Of a stretch of 9,790 nt of DNA, positions 1 to 8,239 are shown in pieces. Position numbers and translations under genes: made by a program. How positions within the stretch are numbered: the stretch's first letter is position 1; each line of letters starts with the position of its first letter. The stretch is from an uncultured bacterium (GTDB lineage Bacteria; Verrucomicrobiota; Kiritimatiellia; RFP12; UBA1067), in NCBI GenBank assembly GCA_902779075.1, contig CACZAK010000163.1, positions 1-9,790 of the forward strand, read 5' to 3'. Under the pieces are notes generated by a model that saw only the letters and a list, made by a program, of their open reading frames with translations, ran no database searches and was not told the DNA's origin.

Positions 1-1
1 C

Positions 2-1537
2 GTGAACCGGCTCTGGGCGCCCGTGTCTGTCTCATATCGCGTCGGCGGCAAGGCGCGGACGGTTAAGCTCGACGGCAACGAGCTTAGGTACTTTGCCGGT
101 GGCGGCAATGTGAGCGACGTGCACTGCGAGGTGGACGCGGAGTACCTAAAGGACTTCAAGGCGACGCTTGACAAGATGCACACGATCCTACGCGCCAACC
201 CCGGACGTGAAGACCTGAAGTCGCTCATGGCAAAGATCGATGCGGCGGTCGCGGAGGGGCGGCTGTTCCAGGCGTATGCGCTCACAACGACGCGGGTGGG
301 GCGCGAGGCCAGAAACGCCCGCGCGATTGCCGCCACACCATGGTTCGACTGGAAGACCGGGGAGCTTGTGTTCCACGCCAGGAACTACAGGCGCAAGCCC
401 TTCAAGGGCGGAGTCAGGGCGAAGCTCCCCGCCCACGACTGGAAGCCTCTGAGGGAGTTCACCCCGCTTGAGATTCCCGTGAACGGCGTCGGGGAGTGCC
501 GCATCCCATACGACTGCGGCAAGGACGGAATCGGCGCGGCTCCGCGTGACCATCTTTTCCGCGTCGCCCTTGTCGAAGGGACGAGCGAAGAAGCGATGGC
601 CTTTCAGTTTGACGGGATTTTTGCGCGGCGCGACGGACTCGAAAGAACGGGGTGGACCGGATTTCTCCGCCAGCACTGGTGCCTTGCGAACGATGCGAAC
701 ACACTCGCCCGTCTTGGCACGAACGACAACGTGACAACTTTCAGCTATCTCTTCGATCCCGATGGGCGTTATCTCAAATTCCATGCCGAGGTGCAGGAGC
801 AGGACTTCATCCCACCTGTCAGACCAGACGCCATGTACACGCACGACAGTCTGCAGCTTTATTTCGATCAGCTCAACAACGCGCGGTTCGACACGGGAAC
901 GGGCTATGACGAAGATGACGCCGTCTTCCAGATAGGCCTTGTGGACGGAAAAACGCCGACGGTGTTTCAGGAGTATCCTCTCCCGAAAAAGATGGACATT
1001 CCGGTCTCGGTGGTCCGCCGCGCCGACGGCAAGACCGTGTACGACGTGACGTTCCCGAAGGAGGCGCTGCCGTTTGCGGACCTTCGGCCGAGGCATGGCA
1101 ACGTGATTGGTGCGGGGCTGCTCGTGAACGATCTTGCCAAAGATGCGGCAGGTGAGTTTTCCGCAGCCTACCAGAGCGGACAGCAGTTTGGCATGCCGAA
1201 GAACTGGAAGGACTTGTACATCTCCTACGACCGTCCTGGCTGCAATGTCAATGTTCGTCTTGCTGACCGTGACATCGTCAAGGCTCCTGTTTCGGCAGGG
1301 TCCGTCGGCGACGAATATGTTCCCAACGCGAATGGCGAGACGACCTTTATTATCCAGCCGGAGTGGGGGAGCGTCCTCACGCTTGAGGATTTCGCAGTAG
1401 ATGGGGTGGAAGTCGTGGACAGGCCGGCATTGCCAGCGGTGCTTGCATGGCCGAAGTCCGTCAAGCTTAGGCTCAAGGTCAAGGCGGGCGTGAAAGTCAA
1501 GGCGTCCGCACGTGTAAGAATTACAGATGGGGAGTAA
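2..1537 (+). CDS. C-terminal part of a large carbohydrate-active protein with CBM9-like domain (5' partial)
   Basis: The frame is open at the left edge and the first codons look internal (no signal peptide, no ribosome site), so I read this as the last 511 residues of a longer protein. Residues about 1-210 resemble the accessory beta domains of large glycosidases, but I do not recognise a family. Residues about 215-420 look like a CBM9-like/DOMON-type sugar-binding domain: a 'DPDGRYLKFHAEV' strand near 251, the 'HDSLQLYFD' motif at 281-289, and 'YDVTFPKEALP' near 346. The final 90 residues are Val/Lys-rich and resemble an Ig-like or beta-sandwich tail. Family knowledge: such domains sit at the C-terminus of secreted glycosidases and bind glycans. 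The catalytic part, if any, lies upstream. The stop is 7 nt before the next start, implying cotranscription. Confidence is good that this is a gene, moderate for CBM9-like, low for overall activity. Confidence 0.75.
   Translation: MNRLWAPVSVSYRVGGKARTVKLDGNELRYFAGGGNVSDVHCEVDAEYLKDFKATLDKMHTILRANPGREDLKSLMAKIDAAVAEGRLFQAYALTTTRVGREARNARAIAATPWFDWKTGELVFHARNYRRKPFKGGVRAKLPAHDWKPLREFTPLEIPVNGVGECRIPYDCGKDGIGAAPRDHLFRVALVEGTSEEAMAFQFDGIFARRDGLERTGWTGFLRQHWCLANDANTLARLGTNDNVTTFSYLFDPDGRYLKFHAEVQEQDFIPPVRPDAMYTHDSLQLYFDQLNNARFDTGTGYDEDDAVFQIGLVDGKTPTVFQEYPLPKKMDIPVSVVRRADGKTVYDVTFPKEALPFADLRPRHGNVIGAGLLVNDLAKDAAGEFSAAYQSGQQFGMPKNWKDLYISYDRPGCNVNVRLADRDIVKAPVSAGSVGDEYVPNANGETTFIIQPEWGSVLTLEDFAVDGVEVVDRPALPAVLAWPKSVKLRLKVKAGVKVKASARVRITDGE
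1529..1534 (+). promoter_or_regulatory. Ribosome binding site deciding the start of the FAD oxidoreductase
   Basis: GGGGAG lies inside the last codons of the preceding gene, 10 nt before ATG 1545. An in-frame ATG at 1527 would add six residues (MGSKCD), but it overlaps this site and would leave the Tat signal with an odd leader. The site therefore favours 1545. Confidence 0.6.
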
Positions 1538-1544
1538 ATGTGAT

Positions 1545-3002
1545 ATGAAAAAACAGATGACATCGTTGAACATTGACAGACGTGCATTCATTAAATCCGC
1601 CATGTTTGCCACCGGCTTTGCGCCGATGGCAAGGATTTTGGCGGACAGTCCGTCGAATGCCGCAAGAGGTGATTCCTGCGCTAGTGGAATCGCGTACTCC
1701 CGGACTTTGCCTGTGAAGGTCGAGACCGACGTGTTCATCGCCGGAGGAGGCTCCGCCGGTGTCGCGGCGGCTGTCGCAGCCCGCAGCGCCGGGGCGCGCG
1801 TGTTTCTCGCGGAGGGCTTCACGTGCTTCGGCGGAATGGGGACGGCGGCGAGAGTCCCCGTGTTCATGCAGTGGGGTGACGGAACGCGCGACCTCGCATG
1901 CGGCTTCGGCACGCGCTTTCGCGAGCGGCTGCAGAAGGCCGGTGCGATGAACAACGGCGCATTCTGGTTCGAGGACGTGAAGCGCGAATACGACGCGGTG
2001 ATGGTTGAGTCCGGGACGGACTTCCTCTTCCAGACGCGCGTCATAGACGTCGTGGCGGAAGGCGGCGCGGTGAAATACGCGATAGTAGCCGCGCCAAGCG
2101 GGATATGGGCCGTCAAGGCAAAGGTGTTCATCGACGCCACCGGAAACGGCGATCTCGCAGTGCAGGCGGGCGTTCCGTTTGCGAAGGGCGACGCGACAGG
2201 TCACATGATGCCCGCGTCGCTTCTTTCCGCGTGGAGCGGCATAGACTGGGAGCGGTGGACGAAGGAGCACCCGAAGGTTTCACAGCCGTTCGGCGCGGAG
2301 CTTGCGCGAGCGGCGGCTGACGGCGTGTTCAAGGAGCCGGACCTCCACATGACGGGGCTCTACCGCTTCCCCAACGGCTACGCGACGGCGAACATAGGAC
2401 ATGTCTTCAACCTCGACGGAACGGACGAGCGTTCGCTTACGAAGGGATATGTGCGCGGACGCGAATCGATGAAGGAGTACGAGCGGTACTTCCGCGAATA
2501 CCTGAAGTGCGGGCTGGAGAACGTCCGGCTCGTGGAAACCGCCGCGATGATGGGCGTTCGCGAGACGAGGCGCATCGCCGGCGACTACGAGATGACGCTC
2601 GACGACTACATGAAGAGGGCTGTGTTCCCCGACGAAATAGGCCGCTACGCATATCCGATAGATATCCATCCGTCCAGCGCGGACAAGGCGGCGTACGAGA
2701 AGCACCGCGAGGAATTCGACAGGCTCTATCGGTACAGGCGCGGCGAAAGCTACGGAATCCCATACCGTATCCTCTGCGCAAGGGGCGTGAAGAATCTGCT
2801 TGTTGCGGGCCGCTGCGTCTCGACAGACCAGAAGGTTCAGGCATCGATTCGCGTGATGCCTGCTTGCTATCTCACTGGCCAGGCGGCGGGCTTCGCCGCC
2901 GCGCTCGCGGCGGACGCCGTGTCCGGCAACGTGCATTCCGTGGATGTCAAGATGCTCCAACGCAAGTTGAAGGACTTCGGCGCCTATCTCCCTAACGCAT
3001 GA
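1545..3002 (+). CDS. Tat-exported FAD-dependent oxidoreductase (FAD_oxidored type)
   Basis: A 485-residue flavoprotein. The N-terminus has a twin-arginine signal: DRRAFIK at residues 11-17, then a short hydrophobic stretch (about 18-35). This implies export of the folded protein with its cofactor. Residues 60-90 form the FAD-binding beta-alpha-beta unit: glycine motif GGGSAG at 67-72 and Glu90 at the end of the second strand, where the adenosine ribose is usually bound. It is followed by the 'FGGMGT' segment typical of this group. A 'DATGNGDLA' motif lies in the middle. The C-terminus has the second FAD contact, 'NLLVAGRC' followed by 'RVMPACYLTGQAAG'. These match the FAD_oxidored (PF12831-like) group, common in glycan loci of PVC bacteria, where the substrate is generally unknown. 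The position between a sugar-binding protein and a glycosidase suggests oxidation or reduction of a sugar, glycoside or aglycone (inference). Family is secure; substrate is not. Confidence 0.88.
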   Translation: MKKQMTSLNIDRRAFIKSAMFATGFAPMARILADSPSNAARGDSCASGIAYSRTLPVKVETDVFIAGGGSAGVAAAVAARSAGARVFLAEGFTCFGGMGTAARVPVFMQWGDGTRDLACGFGTRFRERLQKAGAMNNGAFWFEDVKREYDAVMVESGTDFLFQTRVIDVVAEGGAVKYAIVAAPSGIWAVKAKVFIDATGNGDLAVQAGVPFAKGDATGHMMPASLLSAWSGIDWERWTKEHPKVSQPFGAELARAAADGVFKEPDLHMTGLYRFPNGYATANIGHVFNLDGTDERSLTKGYVRGRESMKEYERYFREYLKCGLENVRLVETAAMMGVRETRRIAGDYEMTLDDYMKRAVFPDEIGRYAYPIDIHPSSADKAAYEKHREEFDRLYRYRRGESYGIPYRILCARGVKNLLVAGRCVSTDQKVQASIRVMPACYLTGQAAGFAAALAADAVSGNVHSVDVKMLQRKLKDFGAYLPNA

Positions 3003-3027
3003 CTTAGGCAACTTAAAGGACGAAACC

Positions 3028-5007
3028 ATGAAAAAGACACTTGTTCGACTCTTACTATGTGCCCTTGCGGTGGCGATGGCGGCTTTTGGCGGCAGGGCGT
3101 CTTCTGCGGAGGATATATTCGCGGAGGGCGGATTCTTCGTCGGATGCAACTACTGGGCGAAGAACGCCGGAATGTACATGTGGTCGCAGTGGGACCGCGG
3201 CGTTGTGGAGAAGGAACTTGCCGCGCTCGCGGCGAACGGCGTCACAGTCATGCGCGTCTTTCCGCTCTGGAGCGACTTCCAGCCGCTTACGGGCGACTGC
3301 GACGCCGGCGGCGGGTACCGATCCTTCCGCTTCCGCGACAACAGGCCGCTTCCCAACGAGGCGGGAGTTGACCCCGTCATGATCGGTAGGTTCCGCGACT
3401 TCTGCGACATCGCAGAGAAGAACGGCATCAGGCTCATCGTCGGCATCGTGACGGGCTGGATGTCGGGGCGGCAGTTCGTCCCGCCGGTGTTCGAGAACAG
3501 GAACGTCCTTTCCGATCCCGAGGCCGTCATGTGGCAGACGCGGTTCGTCAAGTTCTTCGTGCGCGAACTGAAGGATCATCCGGCCATAGCCGCGTGGGAC
3601 TACGGAAACGAGTGCAACTGCATGGGCGAGACGACGCAGGCGGAGTTCTACAACTGGATGGATCACATCGGCTCGGCAATACGCCTTGCGGATCCGACGC
3701 GTCCCGTCGTCTCCGGAATGCACGGACTTTCCACCTGCGAGCGCGACCGTGCGCCCATCCGGCTGAACGGCGAGCTTTCGGACATCCTCTGCACCCATCC
3801 GTACCAGTTCTACGTCCCCGGCTGCGGCAAGGAGGCGTTCAACACGATGCGCACGGAGCTGCACCCGACTGCGGAGTCAATCCTCTACCGCGACCTCGGC
3901 GGCAAGCCGTGCTTCATCGAGGAGATCGGCAACCTCGGCACGAGCTGCACGAGCGACGAGCGCAGCGCGGCCGGGATGCGCGCGACGATGTTCAGCGCAT
4001 GGGCGAACGACCTCAAGGGCGTCTTGTGGTGGTGCAACTCCGACCAGGAGGTACTGGAGTTCCCGCCATACACGCTTACGCCGTGCGAGCGCGAGCTCGG
4101 CATGCTGCGCCAGGACCTGTCGCCAAAGCCTGTCATGCTGGAGATGAAGGCGTTTCAGGAATTCCGCCGCTCCCTTCCGTTCGAAAAGCTCCCGAAGGCG
4201 AGGACCGACGCCGTGATCGTCGTGCCCGAGAAGGAGGGAGGCTGGATTGCGGGATTCGGCGCGTATCTCCTCGCGCGGCAGGCTGGGATCAATCCGTCGT
4301 TCGCCGGCGCGGAACGAGACCTGCCGGAGTCGGGGCTGTATGTCGTATGCTCCGCCGGGCGGGACGTCGCCTACACATCTACCGCGCAGAAGCGCATATA
4401 CGAGAAAGCCAAGAACGGCGCGACTGTGCTGCTCATATACTCCGGCGAGTCCCGCTTCACGCAGCTGAGGGAGCACGCCGGCGTGAAGATCGACTACTGC
4501 GCCCTGTCGCCAAGGGACAGGACGTTTGAGCTGTCCGCATTCCCGGCGCGCAGGATCTCAGCCTGGGACAGGACTACATGCAGGCTTCTCGATGGCGAGG
4601 CGGAGATTCTTGGCCGCACGACGGACGGCGAACCTGTGTTTACGTCCTTCAGGTGCGGCAAGGGCCGGATTCTCGTCTGCAACGCGCCGATAGACCGTCA
4701 GGCCGTCGAGCGCACCGACGTCCTGACAGGGGAGACGGTCATGCCGTACTACCTTGTCCTTCGGGATGCGGCGAAGATTGCAGGCGTCCGGCATGTCGTG
4801 GAGAAAGGCGACTGTCCGTGGGTTGGCATTACTGAGCATCCAGCCGAGGACGGCTCTACCATCGTCATGGCAATCAACTTTGAGCCGCGCGCGATTGCAT
4901 GCCCGATGTCGCTGAATGGTCGCATCGGTCGCGTCTGGCGCGGCAAGGTCAATGCGGATTCGATCGAACTTCCTCCGAATGAAGCCGCGCTATTCGAGGT
5001 GAGGTGA
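3028..5007 (+). CDS. Exported clan GH-A glycoside hydrolase (GH5-like) with C-terminal extension
   Basis: 659 residues. The ATG at 3028 follows AAAGGA (3015-3020) by 7 nt and lies 25 nt after the oxidoreductase stop. Residues 1-27 are a Sec signal: KK at 2-3, hydrophobic core about 8-20, likely cleavage after 'SSA' at 27. Residues about 34-380 read as a (beta/alpha)8 barrel of the GH5/mannanase type: 'NGVTVMRVFPLW' early, then 'WDYGNE' with the probable acid/base Glu195, 'DPTRPV' after it, and 'CFIEEIGN' with the probable nucleophile Glu299. The Asn-Glu plus later Glu pattern is diagnostic of clan GH-A retaining enzymes. Residues about 390-520 alternate beta and alpha and recall the glutamine-amidotransferase-like or trimerisation domain behind some beta-galactosidase barrels. 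A small beta domain ends the protein. Likely an extracytoplasmic endo- or exo-glycosidase; backbone specificity (mannan, glucan, galactan) cannot be read from sequence. A GH42-like or newer GH-A family is possible. Confidence 0.85.
   Translation: MKKTLVRLLLCALAVAMAAFGGRASSAEDIFAEGGFFVGCNYWAKNAGMYMWSQWDRGVVEKELAALAANGVTVMRVFPLWSDFQPLTGDCDAGGGYRSFRFRDNRPLPNEAGVDPVMIGRFRDFCDIAEKNGIRLIVGIVTGWMSGRQFVPPVFENRNVLSDPEAVMWQTRFVKFFVRELKDHPAIAAWDYGNECNCMGETTQAEFYNWMDHIGSAIRLADPTRPVVSGMHGLSTCERDRAPIRLNGELSDILCTHPYQFYVPGCGKEAFNTMRTELHPTAESILYRDLGGKPCFIEEIGNLGTSCTSDERSAAGMRATMFSAWANDLKGVLWWCNSDQEVLEFPPYTLTPCERELGMLRQDLSPKPVMLEMKAFQEFRRSLPFEKLPKARTDAVIVVPEKEGGWIAGFGAYLLARQAGINPSFAGAERDLPESGLYVVCSAGRDVAYTSTAQKRIYEKAKNGATVLLIYSGESRFTQLREHAGVKIDYCALSPRDRTFELSAFPARRISAWDRTTCRLLDGEAEILGRTTDGEPVFTSFRCGKGRILVCNAPIDRQAVERTDVLTGETVMPYYLVLRDAAKIAGVRHVVEKGDCPWVGITEHPAEDGSTIVMAINFEPRAIACPMSLNGRIGRVWRGKVNADSIELPPNEAALFEVR
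4996..5004 (+). promoter_or_regulatory. Tandem ribosome binding sites at the gene 3/gene 4 overlap
   Basis: GAGGTGAGG holds two GAGG cores. The first (4996-4999) is 7 nt before ATG 5007; the second (5001-5004) is 8 nt before ATG 5013. The TGA of the upstream gene (5005-5007) shares its last base with ATG 5007, the TGATG layout of translational coupling. Either ATG gives a usable signal peptide. GTG 5004 lies inside the site and is unlikely. Confidence 0.55.
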
Positions 5008-8000
5008 TGCTTATGACACGGATAAAATGGGCCTTTGCCGTCGCATGCCTGGTGGTGGTGTGCACTGATTTGCCAGCCGCTTGGCAAGAGCGTCCGACCG
5101 GCGAGCTTCAGGAAAAGGCGCAGGCGCTGGCGGACCTTGCGGTGAAGGAAGGCTTGCAGGGCGCATTGCAGTTCTGCGCGTACAAGGACGGCAAGTGCAT
5201 TGTCGATGTCTGGGCCGGGACGATGACGACGAATGCTGGCGCGGCGAAGATCGACGGCGACACGCTCTTCCCGATCTTCTCGACCGAAAAGCCGATGCTT
5301 GCAACTGCTGTCCACCGCAGCGCAGAACGCGGCAAGCTTGAATACGACAAGCCGGTGTGCGAATACTGGCCGGAATTCAGGGGCGGCGGAAAAGAGACTT
5401 TGACCGTGCGCGAAATGATGGGCTACCGCAGCGGGCTTCCGGACCGCAAGCCGGGGGTTGAATGGCACGACGTCTCTACCATGTCAGATTGGCAGGGGAT
5501 GCTTGAATGGTATGCTTCATGCAAACCGGAGATTGAACCCGGCACCAAGCAGCGCTATATGCCCAAGTCGTACGGGTGGGCGCTAGGCGGCCTGCTGGAA
5601 AAGGCGTGGGGCAGGCCGGCGAACGACATCCTGCGGGAGCAGGTGCTGATTCCGGCAGGCATCGAAAAGGATTTCTATTTCGTATGCGGGGACGACGAGA
5701 TTCCGCGAATTGCGACGGCTTACAACGGCGCGGCGTTCGAGACGATGAACAACGACATTGCGCGTCGTTCCCTTTTGCCGAGTTCATGGGCCGTGTCTTC
5801 CGCTAGGGGAATCGCGAAGTTCTACAACCGACTTTGCGGTTTCGACGGCCAGCCTCCGCTTATCAGCAAGTCAACGCTCGACGCGGCGTTGAAGCCGTGC
5901 CGCCATGAATCCGACCCGCTTCCCGATGCGGAGGGGCTCAAGAAGTGGCACATGATCTTCGGCATGGGGTATGGGCTTTGGGGCGATGCGGACGACATTT
6001 CCCGCGTCTTCGGGCATGGCGGCATCGGCGGAAGCGAAGGGCTCTGCGACCGCTCGCAGAGGCTTGTCATCGGATACACGTGCAACTTCGACAATGCGCC
6101 GCCGAAGCTGCGCGAGGCGTTCTATTCTCTTGTCGGGATGCGCTGGCGCTACTGGAAGGACGATGTCAACATCCAGGACCTTCAGATGGCGACGGTGGCG
6201 AAGGGCAACGCCGCTTCTGCCAATTCGGTTGCGTCGTCCTGCGAGAAGGACGCGGCGAACAGGATGGCGGCTGCGGCGGCACCTTCAAATTCGAGGGGAT
6301 GCGACGTTTCTTTTGGCGGCATTAATGGCGAAGAATTTATCGTGGACGGCAGATCGATCCAGATTCGCGCTGGCGAGCTTGAGCCGCAGCGCATCCCGCG
6401 CGACTATTGGGGTCACCGCGTTCGGATGTGCAAGGCGATGGGGCTCAACGCAATCTCGTCATATTTCGCGTGGAACGACTTCGAGCAGGCCGACGGCACG
6501 TTCGACTTCAAAACCGGCAACAGGGACGTAGCGGCGTTTCTTTCCCTGTGCAAAGATGAGGGAATGTGGGTTTTGTTTCGTCCGGGGCCGTACATCTGCG
6601 CGGAATGGGATTTTGGCGGACTCCCGCCACGGCTACTTGCGAAGGACATGGAAATCCGCTCTTCCGATCCGCGCTATCTCGCCGAGGCGGAAAAGTATCT
6701 TTCCGCCATTGCAGAGATTGCCGAACCATTTCTGGCAAAGAACGGAGGTCCGATTGTTCTGACGCAGATTGAAAACGAATATGGCAGCTGGCCCTTCAAA
6801 AAGGACAAGGATTATCTCAAGTGGCTGAAGGATTTTTGGAAGGCGCGTGGCTTCGGACCGTTTTACATGGCAGACGGTGCGGGCGACAAGTTTCTCAAGG
6901 ACCTCATCTATCCAGATAAAGAGATAGCGGTTGGTTTTGATCCCGCGATGAATGACGAGGATTGGTCGTTTGCCAGAAAATACAACCCTTGCGTTCCCAT
7001 TCTGTCCTCCGAGACGTATCCCGGCTGGCTTAGGCATTGGGGCGAAGGCAACTGGAAGCCATCCGACATTTCTGGGGCAGTGAAATGGTTCATGGAAGGA
7101 CGGCGTTCATTCTGCTTCTTCGTTGCGCACGGCGGCACGTCGTTCGGCTTCATGGCTGGTGCTAACGACGGCGGTGAAGGTGGCTATGAGCCAGACTTGA
7201 CGAGCTACGACTACGGCTCGCCTATTGACGAGCAGGGACGGCCCACAAAGGCGTTCTTCGACTATCGCGCGATCATCTTCGGAGCACTTGGCGAGACTCC
7301 GCCGCCCGTCCCGGATGCGATTGCGTCGATGTCGTTCGATCCCGTCGTCCCCGCTCGCGTCGCGAATCTTCGGAATGGACTCGGGCAGGAGACGTCCCAT
7401 GTCCGTCCGCCCACGTTTGAACAGATGGGGCAGAACCAGGGCATGGCCTTCTACCGCACGGCGCTACCGTCTGGCGACGCAGCGGAGCTTACGTTCGACC
7501 GCGTGGCCGACTATGCGCAGATATGGTTTGACGGAAGGCGGATCGCGACGGTCGACCGACGCCAAAAGTTGACGCCGATCCAGATTCCGGCGCGGACTCG
7601 CGAGGCCGAGCTCGAGGTCGTGGTAGAGGCGATGGGACACATCAATTTCGGCAAGGGCATGAAGGACGACTGCAAGGGTATCGTCGGAGACGTAAAACTT
7701 GATGGAAAGCCGCTCGAGAATTGGCGTGTCGTGTTAAAGCCATTGTCGGAAAAGTCCATTGTCGATGCAAAGCCCGTGTCGTACGACGGATATGTCGGCG
7801 GACATTTTCGCGCGGCGCTGAAGCTCGACAAGGTTGCTGACACATACATCGACATGTCTAAGTGGCGGAAGGGCACAATTTACGTCAATGGCTACAATCT
7901 CGGTCGCTACTGGAGCGTTGGACCGCAGTACAGCCTCTATTGTCCCGCGCCCTTCCTCCGCAAAGGGGACAACGAGATTGACATCGTTGAGTTGGAGCTT

Positions 8001-8087
8001 ACGGAACCCAAGCCGATTCAAGGATTGCCGCGGCCGCTCGTCCGCGCGTCTGAGGTCGATACCGAAAACGCAGCCAACGTGTGGTGA
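5007..8087 (+). CDS. Exported fusion: family VIII esterase/beta-lactamase-like serine hydrolase + GH35 beta-galactosidase
   Basis: 1026 residues from ATG 5007 (ATG 5013 is an alternative). Residues 1-25 are a Sec signal. Residues about 30-395 are a class C beta-lactamase-fold hydrolase. Ser92-T-E-Lys95 is the SxxK nucleophile and base. 'YMPKSYGW' (184-191) matches the family VIII esterase 'YxxxTxGW' motif, making Tyr184 the likely catalytic tyrosine. 'GHGGIGGS' (336-343) stands where KTG lies in true beta-lactamases. An Ala/Ser-rich linker spans about 396-432. From about 434 a complete GH35 enzyme follows: 'RPGPYICAEWDFGGLP', the signature 'GGPIVLTQIENEYG' with acid/base Glu591, and nucleophile Glu669 in 'SSETYPGWLRHWGE'. 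C-terminal jelly-roll motifs include 'YVNGYNLGRYW' (959-969) and 'GPQYSLYCP'. GH35 enzymes release terminal beta-galactose with retention; family VIII enzymes cleave short-chain or aromatic esters. The combination suggests deacylation plus degalactosylation of one substrate (inference). Each domain is near the usual full length. I know of no standard architecture like it, but cannot search. Confidence 0.9.
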   Translation: MLMTRIKWAFAVACLVVVCTDLPAAWQERPTGELQEKAQALADLAVKEGLQGALQFCAYKDGKCIVDVWAGTMTTNAGAAKIDGDTLFPIFSTEKPMLATAVHRSAERGKLEYDKPVCEYWPEFRGGGKETLTVREMMGYRSGLPDRKPGVEWHDVSTMSDWQGMLEWYASCKPEIEPGTKQRYMPKSYGWALGGLLEKAWGRPANDILREQVLIPAGIEKDFYFVCGDDEIPRIATAYNGAAFETMNNDIARRSLLPSSWAVSSARGIAKFYNRLCGFDGQPPLISKSTLDAALKPCRHESDPLPDAEGLKKWHMIFGMGYGLWGDADDISRVFGHGGIGGSEGLCDRSQRLVIGYTCNFDNAPPKLREAFYSLVGMRWRYWKDDVNIQDLQMATVAKGNAASANSVASSCEKDAANRMAAAAAPSNSRGCDVSFGGINGEEFIVDGRSIQIRAGELEPQRIPRDYWGHRVRMCKAMGLNAISSYFAWNDFEQADGTFDFKTGNRDVAAFLSLCKDEGMWVLFRPGPYICAEWDFGGLPPRLLAKDMEIRSSDPRYLAEAEKYLSAIAEIAEPFLAKNGGPIVLTQIENEYGSWPFKKDKDYLKWLKDFWKARGFGPFYMADGAGDKFLKDLIYPDKEIAVGFDPAMNDEDWSFARKYNPCVPILSSETYPGWLRHWGEGNWKPSDISGAVKWFMEGRRSFCFFVAHGGTSFGFMAGANDGGEGGYEPDLTSYDYGSPIDEQGRPTKAFFDYRAIIFGALGETPPPVPDAIASMSFDPVVPARVANLRNGLGQETSHVRPPTFEQMGQNQGMAFYRTALPSGDAAELTFDRVADYAQIWFDGRRIATVDRRQKLTPIQIPARTREAELEVVVEAMGHINFGKGMKDDCKGIVGDVKLDGKPLENWRVVLKPLSEKSIVDAKPVSYDGYVGGHFRAALKLDKVADTYIDMSKWRKGTIYVNGYNLGRYWSVGPQYSLYCPAPFLRKGDNEIDIVELELTEPKPIQGLPRPLVRASEVDTENAANVW
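6218..6249 (+). repeat. Copy A of a 32-nt near-repeat, in the inter-domain linker of the fusion
   Basis: Matches 8293-8324 at 30 of 32 positions, with the first 20 bases identical. It encodes ANSVASSCEK (residues 405-414) in the linker between the serine hydrolase and GH35 domains. The reading phase is the same as in copy B. Flanking bases do not continue the match. Confidence 0.8.
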
Positions 8088-8132
8088 TGTCTGGTAATGT
8101 AGATTGTGGGCAAATGGTGGGGATAAACCTCT

Positions 8133-8158
8133 TTGACAGTTTAGATTTCGAATGTAAA
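8133..8158 (+). promoter_or_regulatory. Possible sigma70-type promoter for the SGNH hydrolase gene
   Basis: A perfect TTGACA at 8133-8138 lies in the AT-rich gap. The best -10-like match is TGTAAA (8153-8158) at only 14 nt spacing, which is short, and a 17-nt spacing falls on AAAACC. So the -35 is good and the -10 poor. Position and base composition fit an internal promoter, but read-through from the operon is equally possible. Confidence 0.25.
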
Positions 8159-8224
8159 ACCGCAAGATTTGGAAAATAACGTAAGTGAAAGTTGAAATAG
8201 ATGGCAGAACGAGCATTTCGCTTG

Positions 8225-8230
8225 AGGAGG
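8225..8230 (+). promoter_or_regulatory. Strong ribosome binding site deciding the start of the SGNH gene
   Basis: AGGAGG, a perfect Shine-Dalgarno core, lies 9 nt before ATG 8240. An in-frame ATG at 8201 would add 13 charged residues (AERAFRLRREFN after Met) ahead of the signal peptide and has no such site, so 8240 is preferred. Confidence 0.75.
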
Positions 8231-8239
8231 GAATTCAAC

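Larger units (their letters stand above)
8087..8239 (+). other. AT-rich gap between the fusion gene and the SGNH gene
   Basis: The only sizeable gap between genes: 152 nt after the stop. Bases 8101-8180 hold 30 G/C of 80 (38%), well below the GC-rich genes on both sides. I see no convincing terminator hairpin. It contains a 30-codon ORF, judged spurious, and a possible promoter, and it ends in the ribosome binding site of the next gene. Confidence 0.6.

Noticed and set aside
188..2140. 650-codon open frame on the minus strand, antisense to genes 1 and 2
   Set aside because: It overlaps two well-supported + strand genes with recognised domains, its translation is low-complexity Arg/Ala/Val-rich with no family motif, and such long antisense frames are common in GC-rich DNA.
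5046..5060. Lipoprotein signal (AVAC) in the fusion protein
   Set aside because: The hydrophobic stretch before this Cys14 is only about six residues, and the core continues past it to an ordinary signal-peptidase region near residue 25.
5571..5579. Tyr189 of 'YGW' as the catalytic tyrosine in the usual YxN position
   Set aside because: The third residue is Trp rather than Asn. The register YMPKSYGW fits the family VIII YxxxTxGW motif better, which puts the catalytic tyrosine at 184.
8087..8179. 30-codon ORF starting at a TGATG overlap with the end of the fusion gene
   Set aside because: The overlap looks like coupling, but the translation has no recognisable feature, its composition is that of the AT-rich spacer, and it would cover the possible promoter. 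Probably chance.
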